Shown in pieces: positions 1 to 7,415 of a stretch of DNA of 64,000 nucleotides. The notes below the pieces were generated by a model. It was not told the DNA's origin, did not search any database, and saw only the letters and a program-made list of their open reading frames with translations. Numbering within the stretch: position 1 is the stretch's first letter; the number at the start of each line of letters is the position of its first letter. The position numbers and the translations under genes were made by a program. The DNA comes from Virgisporangium aurantiacum (lineage in GTDB: Bacteria > Actinomycetota > Actinomycetes > Mycobacteriales > Micromonosporaceae): contig NZ_BOPG01000019.1 in assembly GCF_016863635.1 (NCBI RefSeq), positions 1 to 64,000 of the forward strand. Direction: 5' to 3'.

Positions 1-92
1 AACGGAAGCGACGACGTCGCCTCCGCCTGCTTGAGGGTCTCCGGCTCGATGATGCTGGCCCAGTTGAAGAGCCGCTCGTTGACGCGATTCAC
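1..92 (-). CDS. RtcB-like RNA ligase, N-terminal fragment
   Basis: The gene runs off the left edge, so only about 30 residues are visible. They contain NWASIIEPETLKQAEATSSL, which resembles the N-terminus of the RtcB (3'-phosphate RNA ligase) family, where an NWAS..L...T..QA..T..LPF pattern precedes the metal-binding core. In this frame a TGA lies just upstream, at about 114-116 read on the minus strand, so the start must be downstream of it. A GTG at 92 with GAGG about 5 nt upstream is the best candidate. It lies 21 nt downstream of the TetR gene and could be co-transcribed with it. No catalytic residues are in view; the assignment rests on one short motif and could be wrong. Confidence 0.5.
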   Translation of the reverse strand, partial: MNRVNERLFNWASIIEPETLKQAEATSSLP

Positions 93-113
93 CGCCTCAC
101 GGTAGGCGGACGG

Positions 114-776
114 TCAAGGCGGGGCAACGCGTTTGAGCGCCTGCTCCAGTCCGTCGAGAATCAGGTCGAGACCGAAGTGGAACCCGGCACCGAACGTGTA
201 GCCGGGTTTCATGATGTGCTCCACGGCCATCTCGACGAGGTGCGGGTACTCGTCCGGCCGGAACGATCCCATGATGTCGGCCGTCGCCCCGCCCGGATCG
301 TCGGAGGGCAACGCCGCCTCCTGGATGACGAACCCGTACACGTAGCTGTCGAGCAGCGCGTACGCGTTCGCGGCCAGTGCCACCGGGAACCCCGCCCGCC
401 GCAGCACGGCGAGCGTCGTGTCGTGGTGCCGCAGCGTCGCGGCGCCGGGCGCCGTGCGCGATTCGAGCAACGGGACGGCCCAGGGGTGGCGCCGCAGCAC
501 GTCCCGCGCCGACGCCGCCCGGCGCCGCACCTGGTCCCGCCATCCGTCGGCGGGCGCCGGCGGTTCGATCCCGGCCCCGATCTCGCCGAACACCAGGTCG
601 ACGATGCCGTCGAGGATCTCCTCCTTGCTCGCCACGTGGTGGTAGACCGCCATCGGCTTGACCCCGAGCCCGTCGGCGAGCGAGCGGATGGTGAGCGCGG
701 CGATGCCGCGGGCGTCGGCGAGCGTGACGGCGCCGCGCAGCACACGGTCGCGGGTCAACGGGTCACGTTTCGGCAT
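114..776 (-). CDS. TetR-family transcriptional regulator
   Basis: A 220-residue protein with an N-terminal TetR helix-turn-helix (about residues 10-55, with GIAALTIRSLADGLGVKPMA followed by VYHHVASKEEIL). The C-terminal half resembles the tetracycline-repressor type of ligand domain. It would act as a ligand-responsive repressor in the cytoplasm. The divergent neighbour is a DUF4386 membrane protein, and two 15-bp palindromes sit between them, so that gene and its own promoter are the likely targets. I chose the ATG at 776 (MPKRDP); an in-frame GTG at 788 would add four residues, and neither has a strong ribosome-binding site. The ligand is unknown. Confidence 0.9.
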   Translation of the reverse strand: MPKRDPLTRDRVLRGAVTLADARGIAALTIRSLADGLGVKPMAVYHHVASKEEILDGIVDLVFGEIGAGIEPPAPADGWRDQVRRRAASARDVLRRHPWAVPLLESRTAPGAATLRHHDTTLAVLRRAGFPVALAANAYALLDSYVYGFVIQEAALPSDDPGGATADIMGSFRPDEYPHLVEMAVEHIMKPGYTFGAGFHFGLDLILDGLEQALKRVAPP

Positions 777-799
777 GTCGCCGATCACTCTAGCAATCG

Positions 800-814
800 C
801 CGTACTTAGTACGG
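800..814. promoter_or_regulatory. Palindromic operator 1 (TetR/DUF4386 intergenic)
   Basis: CCGTACTTAGTACGG is a perfect palindrome around a central T. It lies between the divergent TetR gene and the DUF4386 gene, where a TetR dimer would block both promoters. Regulation by the adjacent TetR is inferred. Confidence 0.75.
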
Positions 815-824
815 TAACCTCCTG

Positions 825-839
825 CCGTACTAAGTACGG
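825..839. promoter_or_regulatory. Palindromic operator 2 (TetR/DUF4386 intergenic)
   Basis: CCGTACTAAGTACGG is the second copy of the same palindrome, centred 25 bp from the first. Two copies this close are typical of cooperative binding or of one site per divergent promoter. Confidence 0.75.
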
Positions 840-854
840 GACGAGGGGGTCGGC

Positions 855-1442
855 ATGTCCACGAGAACCATCGGGCGGGTCATCGGCATGTTGTTCCTGA
901 GCGCGTTCGTCCTCTACGGGGGCGGCGCGGCGTTGGCCGGATCGGCGTCCACGGTCGAGGCCGGCGCGGTGCTGATGGTCGCCAACTGCGTCGCGGTGGC
1001 CACCATCGGCGTGCTGGCGCTGCGCATGCTCGGCACCGACGCCGTCCCGTATCTGGTCGGCCGCGTCGGTGAGGCGCTGCTGCTCGCCGTCGGGGTCGTG
1101 TTCGTGCTGCTGCGGGCACCGGTCACCGACGCCGCGGTCGACTACTCGTACCAGGTGGCGATGCTCTCGCTGGGCATCGGCAGCATCCCCTTCTGCGTGG
1201 CGTTACGGCGCGGCGGGTTGGTGCCGTACTGGCTCGCGATGTGGGGACTCGTCGGGTACGCGGTGCTCGCGCTCGGTGCGGTGGCGGAGATTCTGGGATA
1301 TGCCGTCGGGGTCGCGCTGTCCGTACCCGGCGGCCTTTTCGAGCTGACGTTCGGAGCGCTGCTCCTCGTCCGCGGGCTGCCGCTGCGTCCGGGGCGGGGA
1401 AGCCGCCGCCCCGAACCGGCCGGAATCGCCTCGGTTGCCTGA
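855..1442 (+). CDS. DUF4386-like integral membrane protein
   Basis: A 195-residue, strongly hydrophobic protein with about six predicted membrane segments. The N-terminus (TRTIGRVIGMLFLSAFVLYG) matches the start pattern of DUF4386 proteins, actinobacterial and Bacillus membrane proteins of unknown role. The C-terminus is an arginine/proline-rich cytoplasmic tail. A purine-rich stretch (GGGACGAGGGGG) lies just upstream of the ATG. The divergent TetR gene and paired operators indicate inducible expression, which often means response to a small toxic compound, but no substrate can be named. Confidence 0.75.
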   Translation: MSTRTIGRVIGMLFLSAFVLYGGGAALAGSASTVEAGAVLMVANCVAVATIGVLALRMLGTDAVPYLVGRVGEALLLAVGVVFVLLRAPVTDAAVDYSYQVAMLSLGIGSIPFCVALRRGGLVPYWLAMWGLVGYAVLALGAVAEILGYAVGVALSVPGGLFELTFGALLLVRGLPLRPGRGSRRPEPAGIASVA

Positions 1443-1522
1443 GCGCCCGATCGATGGTTCTGTCCACAACTGCAGGCCGCAGGGTTTGCCTGGCTTTGGC
1501 GTGGTAATCCAAGCTGGCGCGA

Positions 1523-1570
1523 GATCGTGGAGGATGATCAGTGTTGGGGGCCTGATCATCCTCCACGATC
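1523..1570. repeat. Perfect 19-bp inverted repeat (long hairpin) between convergent genes
   Basis: GATCGTGGAGGATGATCAG at 1523-1541 is exactly repeated in inverted orientation at 1552-1570, leaving a 10-nt G-rich loop. It lies between the 3' ends of the DUF4386 gene and the amidohydrolase gene, where it could act as a bidirectional transcription terminator or mRNA-stabilising hairpin. There is no T-run, so it is not a classical intrinsic terminator. It could also be a dispersed palindromic element. The rest of 1443-1623 shows no coding signal. Confidence 0.7.
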
Positions 1571-1623
1571 CGGCGGCTCGGGGTTGCGGAGGCGCGTTAC
1601 GGACACGACTTCCGGCCCTCTGC

Positions 1624-2835
1624 CTAGCGTTCGACGATCGTGCCGGCCTGTACCACCGTGCGGACGTGGGTGTCCGGTGTGGACAGTGGACCGGCGTCGG
1701 TCAGCGGATCGCCGTCCACCAGCAGCAGATCCGCGTGCGCGCCCGGCGCGATGACGCCGATCTCGCCGGCCATGCCGAGGAGATCCGCCGCCACCGTGGT
1801 CGCCGACCGCAGCACCTCGGCGGGCGGCTGCACCTCGGCCCGGATGCGGAACTCCCGCGACTGGTGCCGCTGCATGCCGCCCAGCAGGTCGGAACCGTAG
1901 GCGATGCGCACGCCGGCGCGGAACGCGCGCTCCAGCGCGCCGAGGCCGGCGTCGAGCACCTCGGCGACCTTGCGCCAGCTGTCCTCGGGCAGGCCGAACG
2001 TGCGGCCCTCGTCCTGCAGCGCCCAGTACGTCACGAGCGTCGGCACCAGGAAGGCGCCGGACGACAGCAGGAGCGACACGCTGCGGTCGTCGATCAGGTT
2101 GCCGTGCTCGATGGTGCGCACCCCGGCCTCCAGCGCGCGGTTCACCGAGCGGGCGGTGTAGGCGTGCGCGGCCACGTACCGGTTCGCGGCGTGCGCCTCG
2201 TCGACGATCGCCCGCAGTTCGTCCATCGAGTACTGGGTGGAGTCGATGCGGTCGGTCGGTGACGCCACTCCGCCGCCGGCCATCACCTTGATGTGGTGAG
2301 CTCCCTTGCGCAGTTCGTCGCGGGCGGCGACGCGCACCGCGTCGACCCCGTCGACCACGCGGCCCAACCCGAGGTGGTGGCACGGGTCCTCGTACGCCTG
2401 CTCGCCGGACGAGCGGCCGTCGCCGTGGCCGCCGGTCTGGCTCAACGCCTTGCCACCGAACACGATCCGCGGCCCGTCGAGCAGACCCTCGGCCTGTGCC
2501 CGGGCGAGCCCGAAGTCGGCGCCACCCGTGTCGCGCACGGTGGTGAAGCCGCGGTGCAGCATGTCGCGCATGAGCCGCGCGGCGTGCGCCGTGGTGTAGC
2601 TCGCCGGCCACCGGCTCAACGATGCCAGGTCGGCGGTGGCGGCGTTGACGTGCACGTGGCAGTCGATCAGCCCGGGCACGACGCGCAGCCCGCGCGCGTC
2701 CAGGACGATCGCGTCGTCGGGAGCGCGCAGTCCACGACCGACCTCGACGACGCGACCGTCGACCGCGAGCACGTCGTGCCCCTCGAGCCAGCCGGCAGCC
2801 CCGCCGTCGAGAACGTCGCCGGAGCGGACGATCAG
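1624..2835 (-). CDS. Amidohydrolase (imidazolonepropionase/prolidase-like)
   Basis: About 403 residues of a metal-dependent amidohydrolase. Visible landmarks are the N-terminal beta-sandwich (VRSGDVLDGG), the metal motif GLIDCHVHV (His60 and His62), KVMAGGG in the lysine region, later histidines in AAHAYT and IEHGN, the metal aspartate in AYGSDLLGG, and the closing sandwich ADLLLVDGDPL. Members hydrolyse cyclic amides or peptides; the substrate here is unknown. The best start is a CTG at 2835 whose CTGA overlaps the stop of the upstream GH53 gene, implying translational coupling. No ATG or GTG fits the expected N-terminus. Its place as third gene in the galactanase operon is odd, because amidohydrolases are not part of known galactan pathways. 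Confidence 0.85.
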   Translation of the reverse strand: MIVRSGDVLDGGAAGWLEGHDVLAVDGRVVEVGRGLRAPDDAIVLDARGLRVVPGLIDCHVHVNAATADLASLSRWPASYTTAHAARLMRDMLHRGFTTVRDTGGADFGLARAQAEGLLDGPRIVFGGKALSQTGGHGDGRSSGEQAYEDPCHHLGLGRVVDGVDAVRVAARDELRKGAHHIKVMAGGGVASPTDRIDSTQYSMDELRAIVDEAHAANRYVAAHAYTARSVNRALEAGVRTIEHGNLIDDRSVSLLLSSGAFLVPTLVTYWALQDEGRTFGLPEDSWRKVAEVLDAGLGALERAFRAGVRIAYGSDLLGGMQRHQSREFRIRAEVQPPAEVLRSATTVAADLLGMAGEIGVIAPGAHADLLLVDGDPLTDAGPLSTPDTHVRTVVQAGTIVER

Positions 2836-3965
2836 CGGTACGCGTTGTACACCTGCAGCGCCGGGAGCGCCCGGTCGTTGAAGTCGAACCACGCCTGATT
2901 CTCCCAGCCGTCGCCCGAGGCCGGGTCCGCCGGGTCCCACCCGGCGCCGGTCACGGCCGTCCAGGTGGGCTCCCAGTAGAAGACGCCGATGCCGCGCCCG
3001 TTCGGCACCGCGGCCACGATGTCGCAGATCGTGCGGAACGCCGTCACCTGCCCGGCCGGCGTCGCCGGAATGCCCGCCGTCGCGGCCAACGACGCGGTGA
3101 AGATCTGCGGTTCGAAGTCGTCCTCGGCGGTGGTGAACCCGTACGCGGTCTCGGCGACCATGATGTCGCGGCCGTACCGCGCCGAAAGGTCGTTCAGGTT
3201 GGCGGCGAGCGAGTCCGCGGTGCCGTGCCAGTACAGGTAGTGCGACACCGCGATCACGTCGAACGGCACCCCGTACGAGACGGCGTTGTCGAACCACCAC
3301 CGGTGCCCCGCGTTGTTGCCGCCCTCGGCCAGATGCAGCACCACCCGCGTGCGCGGCGACGCCGAACGCGCGGCGGTGCTGCCGGCGGTGAGCAACGCGG
3401 CGAGGTTCGGCCAGTTGTCCCAACGGCCGTCCGGCCACAGCATTCCACCGTTGATCTCGTTGCCGATCTGCACGAGGTCAGCCGGCGTGCCCTGCGCCCT
3501 GAGCGCGCCGAGCACGTCGGCGGTGTGCCGGTACACGGCGTCGCGCAGTTGCGGGAACGGCAGGTTCGCCCACGCGGCGGGCTTGTTCTGCTTGCCCGGG
3601 TCGGCCCACGCGTCGGAGTAGTGGAAGTCGATGAACAGCTTCATGCCGGCGGCCTTCACCCGCCGGGCCATCGTGAGGACGGTCGCCTTGGAGTTGTAGC
3701 CGTCGGCCGGGTTCACCCAGACCTTCAGCCGGGCCGCGTTCATGCCGCCGGCGGCGAGCAGCGCGAACGGATCGGCGCGGCGCCCACGCGCGTCGCGGTA
3801 GACGGCGCCCTTGTCGAGGTTCTTCTTCAGCGTCGAGATGTCGGCGCCACGCAACGCGAGGCGCCTACCCGACCGGCGAGGACCCGCCTCAGCTGGCGTT
3901 CCGAAAGCGGTGACCGCAGTGGCGGCTGCGGCCGTCGAGGCGAGGAGCGTTCGTCTGCGCATCAT
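2832..3965 (-). CDS. ganB: Secreted GH53 arabinogalactan endo-beta-1,4-galactanase
   Basis: A 377-residue glycoside hydrolase family 53 enzyme that cuts beta-1,4-galactan side chains of pectin outside the cell. The N-terminus MMRRRTLLAS with a hydrophobic stretch ending AEA is a Tat-like signal peptide with cleavage near residue 27. The (beta/alpha)8 domain contains RGADISTL, FHYSDAWADPGKQ, IGNEINGGMLWP with acid/base Glu170, and AETAYGFT with nucleophile Glu272. The start at 3965 follows a GAAGGGA ribosome-binding site; a second ATG lies at 3962. It lies 19 nt after the GH42 gene and overlaps the amidohydrolase gene by 4 nt, so the three form one operon. The symbol follows Bacillus ganB by analogy. 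Confidence 0.92.
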   Translation of the reverse strand: MMRRRTLLASTAAAATAVTAFGTPAEAGPRRSGRRLALRGADISTLKKNLDKGAVYRDARGRRADPFALLAAGGMNAARLKVWVNPADGYNSKATVLTMARRVKAAGMKLFIDFHYSDAWADPGKQNKPAAWANLPFPQLRDAVYRHTADVLGALRAQGTPADLVQIGNEINGGMLWPDGRWDNWPNLAALLTAGSTAARSASPRTRVVLHLAEGGNNAGHRWWFDNAVSYGVPFDVIAVSHYLYWHGTADSLAANLNDLSARYGRDIMVAETAYGFTTAEDDFEPQIFTASLAATAGIPATPAGQVTAFRTICDIVAAVPNGRGIGVFYWEPTWTAVTGAGWDPADPASGDGWENQAWFDFNDRALPALQVYNAYR

Positions 3966-3984
3966 GGATCCCTTCGACGGAAAG

Positions 3985-5955
3985 CTAGAGCACGCGCAGT
4001 ACCCGAACGGCGCCGCCGGGCAGCGGCAGCCCGTCCGGGCAGGGGAGGTCGGTGAACAGTTCGTGGCCGGCCGGCGCGGGCAGGCGCACCGGCTCGGAGC
4101 CGTGGTTGATCGCGACGAGGTACGACCCGCGCTCGCCGGTGCGGCGCACCACCTCGACGCCGTCGGGAATGTCGGTGACCGGCGGGATCCCGGCGTCGGC
4201 GAGCGCCAGGGTGAGCACGGCGTCGAGGCCGTCCGCGTCGAGCCGGGTGGACACGTACCAGGCGTGCCCGTCGCCGTACGGGTGCCGGGTGACGGCCGGC
4301 TGCAGCGCCGCCGGTCCGTCCACATAGGACAGCACTGCCTCGGCACCGTTCAGCCGGAGGTCCTCCGTCCAGATGTCCGATGTGTACTGTCCGACGTGGA
4401 CGGTCTCGCCGGAACGCAGCGGCAGGAACTCCTCCACCCGCACGCCGAGCACGTCACGCAGCGCGCCGGGATGGCCGCCCGGGTGCACGGTGTCGGTCGC
4501 GTCGACGATCCCGGAGAAGTACGAGACGACGAGCGTGCCGCCGCCGGCGACGAAGTCGGCGAGGTTCTTCGCCGCCGCTGTCGTGGTGAGGTACAGGCTC
4601 GGCACCACCACGAGGCGGTAGCGGCCGAGGTCGCCCTCCGGGTGCGTGAAGTCGACGGTGTGGTGCGCCCGCCACAGCCGCTCGTAGTACGCCTCGACCC
4701 GGTCGCGGTACCGCACGTCGGTCGACGGGCGCGAGTCGAGTTCCAGCGCCCACCACGACTCCCAGTCCCACACCACCGCGACGTCGGCGAGCACCCGGCT
4801 GCCGACCAGCTCGTCCAGTGTGGACAGATCGGCGCCGAGAGCCGTCACCTCGCGCCAGATCCGGCTGTCGGTGCCCTGGTGCGGAACCATCGCCGAGTGG
4901 AACTTCTCCGCGCCGAACCGCGACGCCCGCCACTGGAAGTACAGCAGCGCGTCGGCACCCCGGGCGAGGTGCGCCAGGCTGTTGCGGGCCAGCTCGCCGG
5001 GGCGCTTGGCGATGTTGCGCGGCTGCCAGTTCACCGCGCCCGTCGAGTGCTCCATGAGGATCCACGGCGCACCGCCGGCGACCGCGCGCGTCAGGTCGGC
5101 GCACATCGCCAGTTCGATGTGGTTGTCGGGGCGTTCGGCCTGCAGGTAGTGGTCGTTGGCCACCACGTCGACCTCGCGGGCCCACTTCCAGTAGTCGATC
5201 GACTTGCAGTTGGCGAGCATGAAGTTCGTGGTGACGGGCGTGTCCGGCGCCCGCCGCCGCAGGATCTCCCGTTCCCGCCGGTAGTTGGCGAGGTGCCGGT
5301 CGCTCGCGAAGCGCGCGTAGTCGAGTTCCTGCGCCGGGTTGATCACGGCCGTGCTCGCCCGGGGCGGCGTGATCTCCTCGAAGGAGGTGTACCGCTGGCT
5401 CCAGAACGACGTCCCCCAGGCGGTGTTCAACGCGTCGACGTCGCCGTGCCGGGCGCGCAGCCACGTGCGGAACGCCGCGGCGCACCCGTCGCAGTAGCAG
5501 GCGTCGACGCCGTTGCCGTACTCGTTGTTGACGTGCCACATGGCCACCGCCGGGTGGCGGCCGTACCGGTCGGCGAGCGCGCCGGTGATCCGGTTGACGG
5601 CCGTGGCGTACGCGGGGGAACTCGGGCAGAAGCTCTGCCGGGCCCCGCCGCCGAGCACGGTTCCGGTACGCGTCACCGGACGGGCCTCCGGGTGGCGGTG
5701 CAGGAGCCACGGCGGCGGGGCGGCGGTGGGCGTCGCGAGATCGACCCGGACGCCGCCGCCGTGCAACAGGTCGAGGACGCGGTCGAGCCAGTCGAACGTG
5801 AACTCGCCCGGCCGGGGTTCGAGGTGGGACCAGGCGAAGACACCCACGGTGACGAGGTTGACCCCGGCCTCGCGCATGAGCGCGACGTCCTCGGCCCACA
5901 CCGTCTCCGGCCACTGCTCCGGGTTGTAGTCCCCGCCGAAGGCGATCCGCCCCAT
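3985..5955 (-). CDS. ganA: GH42 beta-galactosidase
   Basis: A 656-residue family 42 beta-galactosidase without a signal peptide, so it should act in the cytoplasm on imported galacto-oligosaccharides. It begins FGGDYNPEQWPETVWAED, the family signature. Glu145 in HVNNEYG is the acid/base and Glu302 in ILMEHSTGAVNW the nucleophile. Cys110, Cys153, Cys155 and Cys158 form the zinc cluster typical of many GH42 enzymes. The middle trimerisation domain and the C-terminal beta domain are both present, so the gene looks complete. It is the first gene of the minus-strand operon with the GH53 enzyme. A LacI-type operator lies 12 bp upstream of its start codon. Together with the GH53 enzyme and divergent transporter it matches the ganSPQAB arrangement. 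Confidence 0.95.
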   Translation of the reverse strand: MGRIAFGGDYNPEQWPETVWAEDVALMREAGVNLVTVGVFAWSHLEPRPGEFTFDWLDRVLDLLHGGGVRVDLATPTAAPPPWLLHRHPEARPVTRTGTVLGGGARQSFCPSSPAYATAVNRITGALADRYGRHPAVAMWHVNNEYGNGVDACYCDGCAAAFRTWLRARHGDVDALNTAWGTSFWSQRYTSFEEITPPRASTAVINPAQELDYARFASDRHLANYRREREILRRRAPDTPVTTNFMLANCKSIDYWKWAREVDVVANDHYLQAERPDNHIELAMCADLTRAVAGGAPWILMEHSTGAVNWQPRNIAKRPGELARNSLAHLARGADALLYFQWRASRFGAEKFHSAMVPHQGTDSRIWREVTALGADLSTLDELVGSRVLADVAVVWDWESWWALELDSRPSTDVRYRDRVEAYYERLWRAHHTVDFTHPEGDLGRYRLVVVPSLYLTTTAAAKNLADFVAGGGTLVVSYFSGIVDATDTVHPGGHPGALRDVLGVRVEEFLPLRSGETVHVGQYTSDIWTEDLRLNGAEAVLSYVDGPAALQPAVTRHPYGDGHAWYVSTRLDADGLDAVLTLALADAGIPPVTDIPDGVEVVRRTGERGSYLVAINHGSEPVRLPAPAGHELFTDLPCPDGLPLPGGAVRVLRVL

Positions 5956-5967
5956 TGATCACTCCCG

Positions 5968-5983
5968 CTGTGAGCGTTCCCAG
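5968..5983. promoter_or_regulatory. LacI-type operator O1 in front of GH42
   Basis: The minus strand reads CTGGGAACGCTCACAG, an imperfect palindrome with the central CG typical of LacI-family sites. It differs at two positions from the second operator at 6057-6072. It lies between the start codon and the expected promoter of the GH42 operon. The natural binder is the LacI-family protein encoded at 9194-10219. Confidence 0.75.
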
Positions 5984-6028
5984 TCCTGCTCCCGATGATG
6001 CGGTCACATATCGACGGAGCGCAAGGTA

Positions 6029-6057
6029 TTGACACAACGATCGGCGCATTTTAAGAC
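6029..6057 (+). promoter_or_regulatory. Promoter of the sugar transporter operon
   Basis: TTGACA at 6029-6034, a 17-nt spacer and TAAGAC at 6052-6057 form a plausible sigma-70-like promoter. It would start transcription inside or just after the operator at 6057-6072, a classical repressor arrangement. Confidence 0.55.
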
Positions 6058-6072
6058 TGGAAACGTTCACAG
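6057..6072. promoter_or_regulatory. LacI-type operator O2 in front of the sugar-binding protein gene
   Basis: CTGGAAACGTTCACAG is an imperfect palindrome centred on CG and nearly identical to the site at 5968-5983. It overlaps the -10/start region of the transporter promoter, so binding by a LacI-family repressor should block the operon until the inducing sugar is present. Confidence 0.75.
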
Positions 6073-6120
6073 TCCGGCCACTCCCGTCTTCCACCGCCAC
6101 CCACACCACGGAGTGCACCG

Positions 6121-7410
6121 ATGAAGCGATCGCGCCTGCTTGCGTCCGTTTTCTGCCTCTTCTTACTCACCGGAACCGCCGCCTGCGGCGACGACGACGA
6201 CGGCGCCAAGGGCCCGGTCGAACTCACGTTCTGGTCCTGGGCACCCAACATCGAGAAGGTCGTCGACCAGTGGAACGCCGCCAACCCCGACATCAAGGTG
6301 ACGTTCAACAAGCAGGCCGGCGGCGACGAGATGCTCACCAAGCTGCTCACGGCCGCGAAGGCGAACGAGGCGCCCGACCTGGCGCAGGCCGAGTACCAGG
6401 TGCTGCCGACGCTCGTCAGCAACAACGTGCTCACCGACATCTCGAAGTACGTCGGTGACGCCAAGAGCAAGTTCGCCGACGGCGTCTGGGGCCAGGTGAC
6501 GCTGGGCGGCAACCTCGTGTACGCCGTCCCGCAGGACTCCGGTCCGATGATGCTCTACTACCGCCACGACCTGTTCGCCAAGTACGGCCTCACCGTGCCG
6601 AAGACCTGGGACGAGTTCGCCGCCACCGCCGCCGCGCTGCGCGCGAAGGACCCGTCGAAGTACCTCACCACGTTCTCCGCCAACGACCCGGGCTGGTTCA
6701 CCGGTCTCACCCAACAGGCCGGCGGCAAGTGGTGGGGCTACAGCGGCGACACGTGGTCGGTCACCGTGAACGACGCCGCCACGAAGAAGGTGGCCGGCTA
6801 CTGGAGCGACCTGGTGGCCCGCGGCGTGGTCGACAACAAGCCGATGTACACGCCCGAGTGGAACAAGGCGCTCAGCGACGGCACCCTGCTCGCCTGGCCC
6901 AGCGCGATCTGGGCGCCCGGCGTGCTCACCGGCAACGCCCCCGGCACCAAGGGACTGTGGACGATGGCCCCGCTGCCGCAGTGGTCGGCCGGCGAGAACC
7001 GCACCGGCAACTGGGGCGGGTCGTCCACCGGCGTCACCCGGAGCTCCAAGCACAAGGCGGAGGCGGCGAAGTTCGCCGTCTGGATGAACACCGACCCGGC
7101 GGCCACCACCACGCTCGTCAAGGAGAGCGGCATCTACCCGGCGGCGCGCGACGCGCAGAACGGTCCGGCGCTGAAGCAGCCGCCCGCGTTCTTCGCGCAG
7201 CAGGAGTCGTTCTACGTCGACGCCAAGGCGATCGCCGAGACCGCGGCGCCGTTCGTGTGGGGTCCGAACGTCAACGTGACGTACTCGACCTACAAGGACG
7301 CGTTCGGCAAGGCCGCCGCCGCGAAGTCGCCGTTCGGCCCGGCCGTCGACGCGATGCAGGAGGCGACCGTCGCCGACATGCGCAAGAGCGGCTTCAAGCT
7401 GGCCGGCTGA
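6121..7410 (+). CDS. Sugar ABC transporter solute-binding lipoprotein (galacto-oligosaccharide type)
   Basis: A 429-residue family-1 extracellular solute-binding protein. The signal peptide ends in the lipobox LTGTAAC with Cys22 as lipidation site, followed by an acidic DDDD linker. VELTFWSWAPNIEKVVDQW starts the mature fold, and PQDSGPMMLYYRHDLF is the conserved hinge segment. It would sit on the outer face of the membrane and deliver oligosaccharides to the two permeases encoded next. Its partners and the GH53/GH42 enzymes suggest galacto-oligosaccharides (compare GanS of Bacillus). Five bases separate it from the first permease gene. Confidence 0.92.
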   Translation: MKRSRLLASVFCLFLLTGTAACGDDDDGAKGPVELTFWSWAPNIEKVVDQWNAANPDIKVTFNKQAGGDEMLTKLLTAAKANEAPDLAQAEYQVLPTLVSNNVLTDISKYVGDAKSKFADGVWGQVTLGGNLVYAVPQDSGPMMLYYRHDLFAKYGLTVPKTWDEFAATAAALRAKDPSKYLTTFSANDPGWFTGLTQQAGGKWWGYSGDTWSVTVNDAATKKVAGYWSDLVARGVVDNKPMYTPEWNKALSDGTLLAWPSAIWAPGVLTGNAPGTKGLWTMAPLPQWSAGENRTGNWGGSSTGVTRSSKHKAEAAKFAVWMNTDPAATTTLVKESGIYPAARDAQNGPALKQPPAFFAQQESFYVDAKAIAETAAPFVWGPNVNVTYSTYKDAFGKAAAAKSPFGPAVDAMQEATVADMRKSGFKLAG

Positions 7411-7415
7411 TACCC

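Noticed and set aside
97..543. Long open frames antisense to the TetR gene and similar frames across the whole window
   Set aside because: High GC produces long open frames in all six phases. These give arginine/proline-rich products without motifs and overlap genes with clear family signatures.
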